Positions 8,615 to 19,197 are shown, numbered from the stretch's first letter. The stretch: DNA of 64,000 nt from Brevibacterium gallinarum (GCF_014836885.1 NZ_JACSPY010000002.1:372001-436000); one strand, 5' to 3'. Notes: generated by a model not told the origin, from the letters alone. A program made the numbers and translations.

Positions 8615-10800
8615 CGTGAACCCGGGGTGAATCTGCGCATCCACGGCCACCACGTCGCCCGGCCCAGATCGTAGAACAGGCCGGGGACGAGCAGTGAGCG
8701 CACGACGATCGCATCGAGCAGCACACCGAAGGCGACGATGAACGCCAGCTGGACAAGGAACATGATCGGCAGCACCGCAAGGGCTGCGAACGTCGCCGCG
8801 AGCACGATGCCCGCTGAGGTGATGACCCCGCCGGTGGTGACGAGTCCGCGCACCACCCCGGTGCGGGTGTCACGGGCAGCCATCGACTCCTCGCGGACCC
8901 GGGACATGAGGAAGATGTTGTAGTCGATGCCGAGCGCGACGAGGAACACGAACGCGAACAGCGGCACCGTCGGATCCGCACCCGGGAACTCGAAGATGTG
9001 GTTGAACACGAGCGCGGAGACGCCCATCGCGGTGCCGAAGCTCAGCACCGTGGTGAACATCAGCAGCAGCGGGGCCAGCAGCGAACGCAGCAGCAGCACG
9101 AGCACGATGGTGACGACGATGAGGATGAGCGGCATCGCCAGCGCCCGGTCGTGCTTGGCCGCCTCATTCGAGTCGAGGGCGACCGCCGGCTCACCGCCGA
9201 CAGCCGTGTCGAGACCGGCATCGGCCAGCGCCTGGCGCATCTCGACGACGGTGTCCTCAGCCTCCTGGGAGTCCGGCGGATCGGCCAGCGTCGCATTGAT
9301 GAGCACATCGCCGTCGGAGACGATCGGCTCACCAGGCGGACCACCCTGCGGACCGGCATCGGCAGCGGCGTCGCCGAGCGGAATGAACCCGGTGGGCGAG
9401 TCAGCGGACAGGTCGAGGGCGTCGATCCCGGAGATCGGGTCGAGGGCGTCGACGGCATCATCGACAGCGTCTTCGTCCAGCAGCACATAGGCAGGGCTGC
9501 CGGAACCGGACGGGAAGTGCTGCCCGAGGGCATCCTGGCCGTCGCGGGCCTCCGAGGCGCCGAGCACGAACTCGCTCTGCGGCACGCCATCGGCCTTGAG
9601 CTGGGTGATGCCGAGCAGCGGCACAGCCAGCAGCAGCGTGACGGTGATCCACGTGATGCGCGGACGTGCAGTGACAGCAGCGGCGATGCGCGACCACAGA
9701 CCGTGGTTCTCCTTGGTGCGGCGGCGCTTCCCGCGGCCGGGGATGAACGGCCAGAACACCACCGGGCCGACGGCGAACAGCAGCGCCGGCAGGAACGACA
9801 GCGCAGCAGCCAGGCCCATCGCGATGCCGATCGCCGCAACCGGGCCGAGCGCCTGCGTGGAGGCGAGGTCGGAGACGAGCAGGCACAGCAGACCGGCGAT
9901 GACCGTTCCGCCGGAGGCGAGGATCGGCTCGATCGTGCCCTTCCACGCACGCCACACCGTGCGCCTGCGCTCCGGGCCCGGCGCCTCGGCGGCGGCCGTG
10001 AGCTCATCACGGAACCGGGCGACGAAGAGCAGACAGTAGTCCGTCGTCGCACCGACGACGAGGATGAAGAGAATGCCCTGCACCTGCCCGTTGACGGTGA
10101 TGAACCCGGCGTCGGCGAGCAGATAGACGACGACGATTGACGAGGCCAGCGCCGCCAGCGCCGTCAGCAGCACGAAGACGGGGATGATGGGGGAGCGGTA
10201 GACGATGATGAGGATGACGAACACCGCGGCGAACGTGACGATCAGCAGCATCCCGTCGATGCCGGAGAACGCCTCGGTCAGATCTGCGGAGAACCCGGCC
10301 GGGCCGGTGACGAAGACCTCGAGGCCATCGGGAGCGGTGTCGGAGGCGAGCTGACGCAGCTCCTCGACTCCCGCCTCGGTGTCGTCCTCGGAGACCGGGA
10401 CGATGAGCTGGAGGGCCTCGCCGTCATCGGAGGGGATCGGCGGGGAGACGTCATCGACGGCAGCCGATTCCGCATCGGCGGCGAAGTCCTCAGCCCAGGA
10501 CTGGTCATCGGCTTCGAGCCCGCCGTCGCGGGTGGCGATGATGATCGCCGGAGCGCCCTCCCCGGTCTGGAACTCGCCGAGCCGGTCGGTCACCTTCGTC
10601 GACTCCGCCGAGGCGGGCAGGAACGTCGACTGGTCGTTGGTGGCGACCTCGGAGATCTTGCCGAAGTACGGGCCGCCGAGACCCGAGAGCGCCAGCCAGC
10701 CGCCGATGAGGGCGAGCACGAGCAGCCAGACCCAGCCGCGGCCGCGCACCTTCGGCTCCTGGGGGCGGGAGGCTGTCAGCAGGCGCGGCTGGCTATTCAT
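8611..10800 (-). CDS. MMPL/RND-family transporter
   Basis: 729 residues with the two-fold MMPL layout: one N-terminal helix, a large extracytoplasmic loop (about 60-190), five to six helices, a second loop and a second helix set. Within helix 4 the segment VVGATTDYCLLFVARFRDEL and, in the second half, VALGIDYNIFLMSRVREES contain the proton-relay Asp-Tyr pairs of MmpL proteins. It probably exports a lipid or hydrophobic compound using the proton gradient. The start at 10800 has no Shine-Dalgarno but sits 7 bases after a TACTCT -10 element on the same strand, so it looks leaderless. The coupled downstream gene is a repair-like protein. Confidence 0.9.
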   Translation of the reverse strand: MNSQPRLLTASRPQEPKVRGRGWVWLLVLALIGGWLALSGLGGPYFGKISEVATNDQSTFLPASAESTKVTDRLGEFQTGEGAPAIIIATRDGGLEADDQSWAEDFAADAESAAVDDVSPPIPSDDGEALQLIVPVSEDDTEAGVEELRQLASDTAPDGLEVFVTGPAGFSADLTEAFSGIDGMLLIVTFAAVFVILIIVYRSPIIPVFVLLTALAALASSIVVVYLLADAGFITVNGQVQGILFILVVGATTDYCLLFVARFRDELTAAAEAPGPERRRTVWRAWKGTIEPILASGGTVIAGLLCLLVSDLASTQALGPVAAIGIAMGLAAALSFLPALLFAVGPVVFWPFIPGRGKRRRTKENHGLWSRIAAAVTARPRITWITVTLLLAVPLLGITQLKADGVPQSEFVLGASEARDGQDALGQHFPSGSGSPAYVLLDEDAVDDAVDALDPISGIDALDLSADSPTGFIPLGDAAADAGPQGGPPGEPIVSDGDVLINATLADPPDSQEAEDTVVEMRQALADAGLDTAVGGEPAVALDSNEAAKHDRALAMPLILIVVTIVLVLLLRSLLAPLLLMFTTVLSFGTAMGVSALVFNHIFEFPGADPTVPLFAFVFLVALGIDYNIFLMSRVREESMAARDTRTGVVRGLVTTGGVITSAGIVLAATFAALAVLPIMFLVQLAFIVAFGVLLDAIVVRSLLVPGLFYDLGRATWWPWMRRFTPGSR

Positions 10801-10806
10801 ATGTTC

Positions 10807-10812
10807 AGAGTA
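10807..10812 (-). promoter_or_regulatory. candidate leaderless -10 element for the MMPL gene
   Basis: On the minus strand TACTCT ends 7 bases before the A of the ATG at 10800, which places the expected transcription start on the start codon. It is one of several genes in this window with this arrangement. Confidence 0.5.
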
Positions 10813-10952
10813 ACAGGCGGAGGGGCACGGCGAGCCCGGTGCATGGCGACAAGGGCACCTGTGATTCCGAAGTGGGCCGGAGTCGCCCTCTGGAGCGTCT
10901 CGATGCTGAAGGTGAGGGCGCTGATGGCGCGGCAGGCCGTAGGCTTGAAGGT

Positions 10953-13088
10953 ATGACGACTGCACCACGTGACGCACAGGCGCCGATCGCCCAGCGCATC
11001 CCCACCGAACGCACCCACCACGGCCACACCTTCACCGACGACTACGAATGGATGCGGGACAAGGACTCCCCGCAGGTGACCGCCCACCTGGAGGCGGAGA
11101 ACGCCTACACCGCCGCCCGCACAGCACACCTGGAGGGCCTGCGCGAGACGATCTTCACCGAGATCCGCACCCGCACGAAGGAAACCGACATGTCCGTGCC
11201 GGTCCGGCGCGGTGACTGGTGGTACTTCACCCGCACCCAAGAGGGCAAGGACTACGGGATCTCCTGCCGCGCCCCGATCAGCGGCCCGGACGACTGGACC
11301 CCGCCCGAGGTCGAAGACGGCCAGCAGCTGGCAGGCGAGCAGGTCATCTTCGACTCCAACACAGAGGCTGCCGGCAGCGAGTTCTTCTCACTCGGCTCCT
11401 TCAGCATCTCACCCGACGGCACGAAGCTCGCATGGGCGGCCGACCTGACCGGCGATGAGCGCTACACGCTGCGCATCCGCGACCTGGAGGCAGGCGAGGA
11501 TCTGCCGGAGGTCATCGAGAACACCTTCGCCGGGGCGACCTTCGACGGCACCGGCGAATACGTCTTCTACACCACCTGCGACGAGGCGTGGCGACCCGAC
11601 ACGGTCTGGCGCCACCGCCTCGGGACCGGGGCAGAAGCCGACGTGCAGGTGTTCCACGAACCTGATGAGCGGTTCTTCGTCGGCGTCGGGCTCACCCGCT
11701 CGCAGAAGTACGTGTGCATCGTCACCGGATCGAAGACGACCGAGGGCTGGTGGGTGCTGCCCGCCGATGAGCCGACCGGTGAACCGACGGCGGTGTGGGA
11801 GCGTCAGCAGGGCGTCGAGTACAGCGTCGAGCACGCGATCGTCGCCGGTGAGGACCGGTTCATCATCACCCACAACCGCGACCGCGCCGACTTCGACATC
11901 GTCGACGTGCCCGCCGCAGACCCGGCAGGTGCCGGCCGGCCAGTGCTCGACGGGGACATGACCGGCTACCGGATCGAAGACGTCGACGCCTTCGCAGGCC
12001 ACCTCGTCATCTCCTACCGGCACGGCGGATTCGCCCGCGTGGGCACCGTGGCGATCACCGCCTCGGGAACGGAGCCCTACGGGGAACTTGCGGAGATCGC
12101 CGTCGACGAACCCGTCGGCACACTCGGCACCGGCGCGAACCCGGAGTTCGAGCAGCCGCGGCTGCGGCTGACCTACACCTCGATGGTGACGCCGGGGACC
12201 GTGTTCGCCTACGACATGGACACCGGGCAGCGCACCGTGCTCAAGCGCCAGCCGGTGCTCGGCGGGGTCGACCTGGACGCCTATGAGCAGGAGCTCATGT
12301 GGGCGCGGGCTGAGGACGGGACCGAGGTGCCGATTTCGCTCGTGTGGAAGAAGGGCGCGAGGGACGCGGGCCCCGCGCCGATGGTGCTCTACGGCTACGG
12401 ATCCTATGAGCTGAGCATGGACCCCGGATTCAGCGTCAAGCGGCTCTCGCTGCTCGACCGCGGCGTCGTCTTCGCGATCGCGCATGTGCGCGGCGGCGGA
12501 GAGATGGGCCGGCACTGGTACGACGAGGGCAAGACGACCGCCAAGCGCAATACCTTCACCGACTTCATCGCCGCAGCCGACCACCTCATCGACACCGGGG
12601 TGACCAAACCAGACCGGCTGGTGGCCACCGGCGGGTCGGCCGGCGGGCTGCTCATGGGCGCGATCGCGAACATGGCCCCGGACCGGTTCGCCGGGATCAG
12701 CGCGCATGTGCCGTTCGTCGACGCGCTCACCTCGATCCTCATGCCCGAGCTGCCGCTGACCGTCATCGAATGGGAGGAATGGGGCGACCCGCTGCACGAC
12801 CCGCAGGTGTATGAGTACATGCGCTCCTACACCCCGTACGAGAACGTCACCGAGCAGGAGTATCCGAAGATCCTCGCGATCACCTCGCTCAACGACACCC
12901 GGGTGCTCTACGTCGAACCAGCCAAATGGGTTGCCCGGCTGCGTGAGGTCGGCGCGGATGCGCTGCTGAAGACGGAGATGTCGGCCGGTCACGGGGGCGC
13001 CTCGGGCCGGTACGACGCGTGGAAGGAGAACGCATTCGACTACGCATGGATGCTCGATGTGCTGGGCAGGAGCGATGTGAGCCGCTAG
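10953..13088 (+). CDS. ptrB: oligopeptidase B-type S9 serine peptidase
   Basis: 711 residues, the normal size for protease II. The N-terminal seven-bladed propeller is followed by an alpha/beta hydrolase domain. The catalytic triad is visible: Ser562 in GGSAGG, Asp648 in LNDTRV and His680 in AGHGGASGR; the oxyanion region contains YGYGSYELSMDP. It cleaves short peptides after basic residues in the cytoplasm. Start at ATG 10953 is supported by GAAGG just upstream and by the family's usual N-terminus; TAGGCT (10940-10945) ends 8 bases before it, so a very short or absent leader is possible. Divergent from the MMPL gene. Confidence 0.92.
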   Translation: MTTAPRDAQAPIAQRIPTERTHHGHTFTDDYEWMRDKDSPQVTAHLEAENAYTAARTAHLEGLRETIFTEIRTRTKETDMSVPVRRGDWWYFTRTQEGKDYGISCRAPISGPDDWTPPEVEDGQQLAGEQVIFDSNTEAAGSEFFSLGSFSISPDGTKLAWAADLTGDERYTLRIRDLEAGEDLPEVIENTFAGATFDGTGEYVFYTTCDEAWRPDTVWRHRLGTGAEADVQVFHEPDERFFVGVGLTRSQKYVCIVTGSKTTEGWWVLPADEPTGEPTAVWERQQGVEYSVEHAIVAGEDRFIITHNRDRADFDIVDVPAADPAGAGRPVLDGDMTGYRIEDVDAFAGHLVISYRHGGFARVGTVAITASGTEPYGELAEIAVDEPVGTLGTGANPEFEQPRLRLTYTSMVTPGTVFAYDMDTGQRTVLKRQPVLGGVDLDAYEQELMWARAEDGTEVPISLVWKKGARDAGPAPMVLYGYGSYELSMDPGFSVKRLSLLDRGVVFAIAHVRGGGEMGRHWYDEGKTTAKRNTFTDFIAAADHLIDTGVTKPDRLVATGGSAGGLLMGAIANMAPDRFAGISAHVPFVDALTSILMPELPLTVIEWEEWGDPLHDPQVYEYMRSYTPYENVTEQEYPKILAITSLNDTRVLYVEPAKWVARLREVGADALLKTEMSAGHGGASGRYDAWKENAFDYAWMLDVLGRSDVSR

Positions 13089-13172
13089 GGTCGAAGAAAC
13101 TGATCCCGCTGCGGATCACGTGGAACCAGAAGTCAGCGCTGCGTGGTTCGTGCCGAAAGGAGACTGCGAACG

Positions 13173-14987
13173 ATGCTGCGAAAACTCCACGACATGCTGC
13201 ACCTGCGCACCTCACCGGTGATCTTCTTCGCCTCGGCCGGCGTCATCCTGCTGTTCGTGCTCGGCACCATCGTCTTCACCGATCAGCTCGATGCCGCTGT
13301 GTCCGCAGCCTCGACGTGGCTGCTCGACACGCTCGGCTGGTTCTACATCCTCGGCGTGACGCTGTTCCTCATCTTCCTCATCTACATCGCCTTCTCGCGC
13401 TACGGGCGGGTCAAACTCGGCCGGGACGACGAGGAGCCGGAGCATTCGGGCCGGGCATGGTTCGCGATGCTGTTCGCCGCCGGCATCGGCACGATCCTCA
13501 TGTTCTGGGGCGTCGCCGAGCCGATCAGCCACCTCGGCAGCCCGCCGCGCGCCGGCCTCGGCATCGAGGCGGGCACCGCGGAGGCGGCCCGGGATGCGAT
13601 GAACTTCACGCTGTATCACTTCACGTTCCACACGTGGACGATCTTCGCGCTGCCGAGCCTGTGCTTCGCCTACTTCATCCACAAGCGCAACCTGCCCGCT
13701 CGGGTGTCCTCGATGTTCCAGCCGATGCTCGGCGAGAAGATCCACGGCCCGATCGGCAAGATCATCGACACCGTCGCGATCGTCGGCACCGTCTTCGGTG
13801 TGGCCGTCTCGATCGGTCTGGGCACCCTGCAGATCAACGGCGGGCTCTCCCAGCTCTTCGGAGTGCCGGAGAACGCCGGCTGGCAGCTCATCATCATCGG
13901 CGTCGTCACCCTCATCGCCCTGACCTCGGTGTCGCTGGGACTGGAGAAGGGCATCAAGGTGCTGTCGAACGCCAACATCGTCATCGCCGTCGGACTGCTG
14001 CTCTTCGTCCTCGTCACCGGCCCGACGCTGTACATGATCAAGGGCACCATCGAGTCCTTCGGCTCCTACATCGTCACCCTGCCCGAACTCGCCTTCTGGA
14101 ACGACACCATCGCCGAATCCGGCTGGCAGTCGACGTGGACGGTGTTCTACTGGGCCTGGACGATCACCTGGTCGCCGTTCGTCGGCATCTTCATCGCCCG
14201 CATCTCCCGCGGCCGCACCATCCGCCAGTTCGTCACCGGCGTGCTCGCGGTGCCGGCGACCTTCTCGGTCATCTGGTTCGGGATCTTCGGCTGGGGCTCG
14301 TTTGCCATCGAAGGCATCGGCCAGCAGTCCGGGGGCGGCGGACTCGTCAAACGGGTCGTCGACGACGGCGACATCCCAGGTGCGCTGTTCGCCTTCCTCG
14401 AGCACTACCCCCTGGCCTTCGCCGTCTCCGTCGTCGCGATCCTCGTGGTCGTCGTCTTCTTCGTCACCTCGATGGACTCCGCCGCACTCGTGACCGACAC
14501 GATGACGAACGGACATGAGGACTACAACCCGCTCGGCCAGCGGATCTTCTGGGCCCTGGCGATCGGGCTGGTGACCGCGACCCTCCTCGTGTTCTCCGGT
14601 TCCGGAGGGCTCGAGGCGCTGCAGTCGACGATCATCCTCGTCGGTCTGCCGTTCTTCATCTTCGGCTACTTCGAGATGTATCTGCTGCTGCGGGCCCTGC
14701 GTGAGGATGCCGGTGTGCTGCCGCCGATGCGCACGAAGCAGTGGAAGAAGGTCCTGCCGCCGGAGGAGTACATCCGCCGGCTGCGCGATGATGAGTACGA
14801 CTCGAAAGACGCTGTCGTGCTGCCCGAGGCGGAGGGTGACGCACCCGACGTCATCGACCCGTACGAACCGCAGCGCCGGTGGTTCCGCCGCTCCGACGGC
14901 ACCCTGTCCTCGCGGACGGGCTCGAAGCGCCTGCCGCCGCGCGAGAGCGGACGGTATCCCGACAGGTCCGGCTCGCACCAGGAATGA
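13173..14987 (+). CDS. BCCT family betaine/choline/carnitine transporter
   Basis: 604 residues, twelve hydrophobic segments. The BCCT core is clear: GTVFGVAVSIGLGTLQINGGL and, in helix 8, the aromatic box sequence WAWTITWSPFVGIFIARISRGRT. It imports betaine or related trimethylammonium compounds with Na+ or H+ for osmoprotection. The long charged C-terminal tail (about 75 residues with RR and acidic clusters) is typical of osmosensing members. ATG 13173 is preferred because AAAGGAG lies at 13156-13162; a GTG at 13143 would add ten residues. Confidence 0.9.
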   Translation: MLRKLHDMLHLRTSPVIFFASAGVILLFVLGTIVFTDQLDAAVSAASTWLLDTLGWFYILGVTLFLIFLIYIAFSRYGRVKLGRDDEEPEHSGRAWFAMLFAAGIGTILMFWGVAEPISHLGSPPRAGLGIEAGTAEAARDAMNFTLYHFTFHTWTIFALPSLCFAYFIHKRNLPARVSSMFQPMLGEKIHGPIGKIIDTVAIVGTVFGVAVSIGLGTLQINGGLSQLFGVPENAGWQLIIIGVVTLIALTSVSLGLEKGIKVLSNANIVIAVGLLLFVLVTGPTLYMIKGTIESFGSYIVTLPELAFWNDTIAESGWQSTWTVFYWAWTITWSPFVGIFIARISRGRTIRQFVTGVLAVPATFSVIWFGIFGWGSFAIEGIGQQSGGGGLVKRVVDDGDIPGALFAFLEHYPLAFAVSVVAILVVVVFFVTSMDSAALVTDTMTNGHEDYNPLGQRIFWALAIGLVTATLLVFSGSGGLEALQSTIILVGLPFFIFGYFEMYLLLRALREDAGVLPPMRTKQWKKVLPPEEYIRRLRDDEYDSKDAVVLPEAEGDAPDVIDPYEPQRRWFRRSDGTLSSRTGSKRLPPRESGRYPDRSGSHQE

Positions 14988-15093
14988 CGCTTCGGCCTCG
15001 GCGACGCCGCGGGCACTCAGATCTGGACCTCAGCCCGATTTTGTCTGTACATTTGCAGTAGATCAATGCCGATCACCTGAGGAGACTGTCGCT

Positions 15094-16302
15094 ATGACCA
15101 CGAGCTCGCATCCGCTGCACCACGCCATCGTCATCATCGGAGGGGGCAACGCCGGGCTCAGCGTCGCCGCCCGGCTGCGCAAAGCCGGCAAGACCGACAT
15201 CGCGGTCATCGAACCCCGCGAACAGCACATCTACCAGCCCCTGCTGACCCTCGTGGGAGGCGGATGCGCTCCCGCTCGCGAGCTGCGCCGTGCCCAGGCC
15301 GACGTCATGCCGGCAGGTGTGTCGTGGATCAAGGACTCCGCCACCGAGGTCGATCCGGAAGCCCACCGGGTGAGCCTGTCCTCGGGACTGCAGATCGCCT
15401 ATGACCAGCTCGTCGTCTGCCCGGGCATCCAACTCGACTTCGACGAGGTGCCGGGCATGCGCGAGGCACTGCAGAGCCCGAACGTCTCGACGAACTACCT
15501 GCCCGAGCTCGCACCCAAGACCTGGCAGCTCATCCAGGCCACCACCTCGGGAACGGCGCTGTTCACCATGCCGTCTGGCCCGATCAAATGCGCAGGTGCC
15601 CCGCAGAAGATCGCCTACCTGGCGTGTGACCACTGGCAGCGCCGCGGCGTGCTGGACAGCATCCGGCCGGTGCTCGTGCTGCCGACGCCTGCGATGTTCG
15701 GGGTCAAGGAGTTCTCTGACGAGCTGGAGAAGGTCGTCGAACGCTACGGCATCGAAGTGCACTACAACTCGGAGATGACGAGCCTCGATGGCGAGGCAGG
15801 CACTGCGACGATCCGCGACACCGCCGCCGGCACGAGCCAGGAGATCAGCTTCGACATGGCTCATGTGGTGCCGCCGCAGTCAGCGCCGGACTGGATCAAG
15901 GAATCCCCGCTGGCCGGCGAGGATCCCAAGGGCTGGATCGACGTCGACAAGCACACGCTGCAGCATGTGCGCTACCCGGACATCTTCGCCCTCGGCGATG
16001 CCGGATCGACGCCGAACTCGAAGACCGGCGCCGCAATCCGCAAGCAGGCCCCGGTGCTTGTGGCGAACCTGCTGGCAACGCTGAAGGACGAACCGCTGGC
16101 GGAGTCCTACGGCGGCTACGCCTCGTGCCCGCTGACGACCGCGCGCGGCAAGACGATCCTCGCCGAGTTCGACTACACGATGCGCCCGAGGCCGTCGTTC
16201 CCGTTCATCGACACGGCGAAGGAGCGCACCGACATGTGGGTGCTCAAGCGTCACGGACTGCCGGCGCTGTACTGGAACGCGATCCTCAAGGGCATGGCCT
16301 GA
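15094..16302 (+). CDS. sulfide:quinone oxidoreductase-like FAD flavoprotein
   Basis: 402 residues. The dinucleotide fold opens with IVIIGGGNAGLSVAARL (about 11-27), followed by QHIYQPLLTLVGGG and later PIKCAGAPQKIAYL, in which the Cys matches the redox cysteine of SQR enzymes; FALGDAGSTPNSKTGAAIRKQAPV is the C-terminal FAD-contacting motif. The first conserved Cys appears as GGCAPAREL. The enzyme probably oxidises sulfide or a persulfide with quinone as acceptor. ATG 15094 follows GAGGAG at 15079-15084. A rhodanese-like protein lies 4 kb away but is not in the same operon. Confidence 0.85.
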   Translation: MTTSSHPLHHAIVIIGGGNAGLSVAARLRKAGKTDIAVIEPREQHIYQPLLTLVGGGCAPARELRRAQADVMPAGVSWIKDSATEVDPEAHRVSLSSGLQIAYDQLVVCPGIQLDFDEVPGMREALQSPNVSTNYLPELAPKTWQLIQATTSGTALFTMPSGPIKCAGAPQKIAYLACDHWQRRGVLDSIRPVLVLPTPAMFGVKEFSDELEKVVERYGIEVHYNSEMTSLDGEAGTATIRDTAAGTSQEISFDMAHVVPPQSAPDWIKESPLAGEDPKGWIDVDKHTLQHVRYPDIFALGDAGSTPNSKTGAAIRKQAPVLVANLLATLKDEPLAESYGGYASCPLTTARGKTILAEFDYTMRPRPSFPFIDTAKERTDMWVLKRHGLPALYWNAILKGMA

Positions 16303-16339
16303 GGACCTCGCTCAACGCAGCACAGGAACTGTGGATGCG

Positions 16340-16609
16340 TCAGTCGACCGTGACGGTGCCGTCGGCGGCCACGGTGACAGAGGTGTGATTGACGTAGTCC
16401 GAGATGTCGGCACTCACGTCTCCGGTGGTCCCGTCGGTGACGACTGCTGTGAACCCGTCGGCGCCTGCGGAGAGATCCCAGTCGACAGCGAGTCCGATCT
16501 CCTCTGCCAGCGGCGCACGGCCCTGCATATTCGCAGGCTCCGTCGCCAGTGCGGGGCCTGCAGAGAGGATAGCAGCGGCAGCACCGGCGGTGATGAGCAT
16601 GGATGACAT
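16340..16609 (-). CDS. small secreted protein of unknown function
   Basis: 89 residues from ATG 16609, with GGAG 7 bases upstream. Residues 1-22 form a signal peptide (MSSMLITAGAAAAILSAG) ending in PALA before TEP. The mature 65-odd residues are acidic, with a predicted beta-rich end (TSVTVAADGTVTVD). No cysteine, no anchor. It lies convergent to the SQR-like gene and downstream of purL, with a 35-base gap on the left. No family recognised. Confidence 0.65.
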   Translation of the reverse strand: MSSMLITAGAAAAILSAGPALATEPANMQGRAPLAEEIGLAVDWDLSAGADGFTAVVTDGTTGDVSADISDYVNHTSVTVAADGTVTVD

Positions 16610-16694
16610 GGGGTCTCCGATCAGAGCGTGGCTCGCGGGCGAGCCTGGGGATGGGAGAGCGGTCTGCTCTCCAGGCAACAGTCTGGCGTCACGC

Positions 16695-18998
16695 TCACCC
16701 GAAGTGCTTCGGCAGCGTCGCCTCGTGGGTCTCGCGCAGCTCGGTCACGGGGATCGTGAAGTGGTCGACGAGTTCGAGGGTGGCGTTGCCGTCCTCGCCG
16801 GTGTCGGTCACGCCGATGCGGGCGAACGGGAACTTCCGGGCGGTGCACATATCGGTGAACCGCACCTCTTCGGACCGCGGCACAGCGACGATCGCACGCG
16901 CCGTCGATTCGGAGAACAGCGCGGTGAACAGGTCGATGCCATCGCGGTCGCACACCTCATCCAGCCACACCCGCGCGCCGGTGCCGAACCGCAGGACCGC
17001 CTCGGCCAGCGCCTGAGCCAGCCCGCCTTCGGACAGGTCGTGGGCGGCATCGATCATGCCGTCACGGGAGGCGTTGATGAGGATATCGGCCAGCTCGCGT
17101 TCGGCTTCCGGCCGGTATTTCGGCGGCACACCGCCGAGGTGGCCGTGCACGACATCGGCCCACACTGAGCCGTCGAGCTCGGCAGCGGTCTCACCGAGCA
17201 GGTAGATCGTCTGGCCGGCATCCCGCCAGCCGGAGGGGCTGCGGCGGGCGACGTCGTCGAAAACGCCGAGCACACCGACGACCGGGGTCGGGTAGATCGC
17301 TGTCTGCCCGGTCTGGTTGTACAGGGAGACGTTGCCGCCGGTGACCGGCACCGCAAGGTCCTCGCAGGCGTGGGCGAGGCCGTCGATGGCCTCGGCGAAC
17401 TGCCACATGATCTCCGGGTCTTCCGGGGAGCCGAAGTTGAGGCAGTCGCTGACCGCCATCGGGCGGGCGCCGGAGGTCGCGACGTTGCGGTACGCCTCGG
17501 CCAGGGCGAGCTTCGCGCCCTCGGACGGCTCAAGGTAGCAGTAGCGGCCGTTGGCGTCGGTGGCGATCGCCACACCCAGGCCGGACTCCTCGTCGATGCG
17601 GATGACACCGGCGTCATCGGGGTAGGCAAGCGCCGTGTTGCCCTGCACGTAGCGGTCGAACTGCCCGGTGATCCAGTCCTTCGAGCACAGGTTCGGCGAG
17701 CCGAGCAGCTCAAGCAGCGTCGCACGCAGCTCCTCATCGGACTCGGGCTTCGCCAGCCCGGCGGCCTCGACGGTGTTGGCACGGGTCTCGGCCTGCCAGG
17801 ACGGCTCGTTGTAGGGGCGTTCGTAGACCGGCCCGTCGTGGGCGACCGAGCGCGGGGGCACGTCGACGATGACGTCGCCGTGCCATTCGATGACGAGCCG
17901 GCCGGTGTCGGTGACCTCGCCGAGCACAGACGACTCGACCTCCCACTTGCCGGTGATCGCGAGGAACTCGTCGAGCTTCTCCGGCGTCACGACGGCCATC
18001 ATCCGCTCCTGCGACTCCGACATGAGGATCTCCTCAGGAGTCAGGGACGGGTCGCGCAGCAGCACATCGTCGAGCTTGACGTGCATGCCGCCCTCACCGT
18101 TGGAGGCCAGCTCCGAGGTCGCACATGAGATGCCGGCGGCACCCAGGTCCTGGATGCCCTCGACGACACCGGCGGCGAACAGCTCCAGGCAGCATTCGAT
18201 GAGGACCTTCTCGGCGAACGGGTCGCCGACCTGCACAGCCGGGCGCTTCGAGGGCTTCGTGTCGTCGAACGACTCCGAGGCGAGGATCGAGGCACCGCCG
18301 ATGCCGTCGCCTCCGGTGCGGGCGCCGAAGAGCACGACCTTGTTGCCCACGCCCGAGGCGTTGGCCAGGCGGATGTCCTCATGCTTCATGACGCCGACGG
18401 CCAGCGCGTTGACGAGCGGGTTGCCCTGATAGGAGGGGTCGAACCAGGTCTCGCCGCCGATGTTGGGCAGGCCGAGGCAGTTGCCGTAGCCGCCGATGCC
18501 GGCGACGACGCCGTGGACGACACGGGCGGTGTCAGGGTGGGAGATCTCACCGAAGCGCAGCTGGTCGAGCACGGCGACCGGGCGGGCGCCCATCGAGATG
18601 ATGTCGCGGACGATGCCTCCGACTCCGGTGGCCGCCCCCTGGTAGGGCTCGACGTAGGAGGGCGAGTTGTGGGACTCGACCTTGAAGGTCACCGCCCAGC
18701 CCTCGCCGATGTCGACGACACCGGCGTTCTCACCCATGCCGACGAGCAGATGCTCGCGCATCTCATCGGTGACGTGCTCGCCGAACTTGCGCAGGTGGAC
18801 CTTCGAGGACTTGTACGAGCAGTGCTCGGACCACATGACCGAGTACATCGCCAGCTCCGCCGAGGTCGGCCGGCGCCCGAGGATCTCGCGGATCTGCTCA
18901 TACTCGTTCGCCTTGAGTCCCAGCTCCGCATACGGCTGCTCGACATCCGGGTTCGCTGCTGCGAACTCGACGGTCTCCTTGACGTGCTTGTCAGTCAT
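16695..18998 (-). CDS. purL: phosphoribosylformylglycinamidine synthase, large (PurL) subunit
   Basis: 767 residues, the small-PurL type that works with separate PurQ and PurS, both encoded at 25.6-26.7 kb. It makes FGAM from FGAR and ATP using ammonia delivered by PurQ. Recognisable blocks are [14 protein letters not shown] near residue 50, [26 protein letters not shown] near 85, GGIVRDI, and the second-half [10 protein letters not shown] and [13 protein letters not shown] motifs of the AIRS-like fold. ATG 18998 is the family-consistent start; the open frame continues to 19589 but through the Fic promoter. It is unlinked from purSQ by about 6.6 kb. Confidence 0.97.
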   Translation of the reverse strand: MTDKHVKETVEFAAANPDVEQPYAELGLKANEYEQIREILGRRPTSAELAMYSVMWSEHCSYKSSKVHLRKFGEHVTDEMREHLLVGMGENAGVVDIGEGWAVTFKVESHNSPSYVEPYQGAATGVGGIVRDIISMGARPVAVLDQLRFGEISHPDTARVVHGVVAGIGGYGNCLGLPNIGGETWFDPSYQGNPLVNALAVGVMKHEDIRLANASGVGNKVVLFGARTGGDGIGGASILASESFDDTKPSKRPAVQVGDPFAEKVLIECCLELFAAGVVEGIQDLGAAGISCATSELASNGEGGMHVKLDDVLLRDPSLTPEEILMSESQERMMAVVTPEKLDEFLAITGKWEVESSVLGEVTDTGRLVIEWHGDVIVDVPPRSVAHDGPVYERPYNEPSWQAETRANTVEAAGLAKPESDEELRATLLELLGSPNLCSKDWITGQFDRYVQGNTALAYPDDAGVIRIDEESGLGVAIATDANGRYCYLEPSEGAKLALAEAYRNVATSGARPMAVSDCLNFGSPEDPEIMWQFAEAIDGLAHACEDLAVPVTGGNVSLYNQTGQTAIYPTPVVGVLGVFDDVARRSPSGWRDAGQTIYLLGETAAELDGSVWADVVHGHLGGVPPKYRPEAERELADILINASRDGMIDAAHDLSEGGLAQALAEAVLRFGTGARVWLDEVCDRDGIDLFTALFSESTARAIVAVPRSEEVRFTDMCTARKFPFARIGVTDTGEDGNATLELVDHFTIPVTELRETHEATLPKHFG

Positions 18999-19100
18999 AC
19001 GCCTCGTGTGGTCCTTTCGTGAAATCCCACTCGACATCCTATCGGCAATCCGCGCCCGAGGCAGTGGCCGGGCTGGCAGGGGAGGGGTCCGACGGGTGGG

Positions 19101-19189
19101 TGAAAGGATAGGCAGAAAGCTTTCAGTAGACCTATGATGAGTGAAAGGATAGAGTCTAAGGTTTCTATCCGGGGGCGAAGAATGAAAGG
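19101..19189 (+). promoter_or_regulatory. repeat-rich operator/promoter region of the Fic gene
   Basis: TGAAAGG occurs at 19101, 19142 and 19183, exactly 41 bp apart each time, close to four helical turns. The first two copies are longer (GTGAAAGGATAG). Inverted elements overlap them: TGAAAG/CTTTCA (19101/19120), the palindrome GAAAGCTTTC (19115-19124) and GGATAGA/TCTATCC (19147/19164). TATGAT at 19133-19138 could be a -10. The stretch is visibly AT-richer than its surroundings. It looks like a cooperative operator, perhaps for the Fic protein's own winged-helix domain. Confidence 0.6.
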
Positions 19190-19197
19190 TTAACGCG

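Noticed and set aside
9060-10052. Several long frames on both strands within the MMPL gene
   Set aside because: Arg/Ser/Ala-rich shadow translations of a GC-rich gene; the minus-strand frame alone has transmembrane pattern and family motifs.
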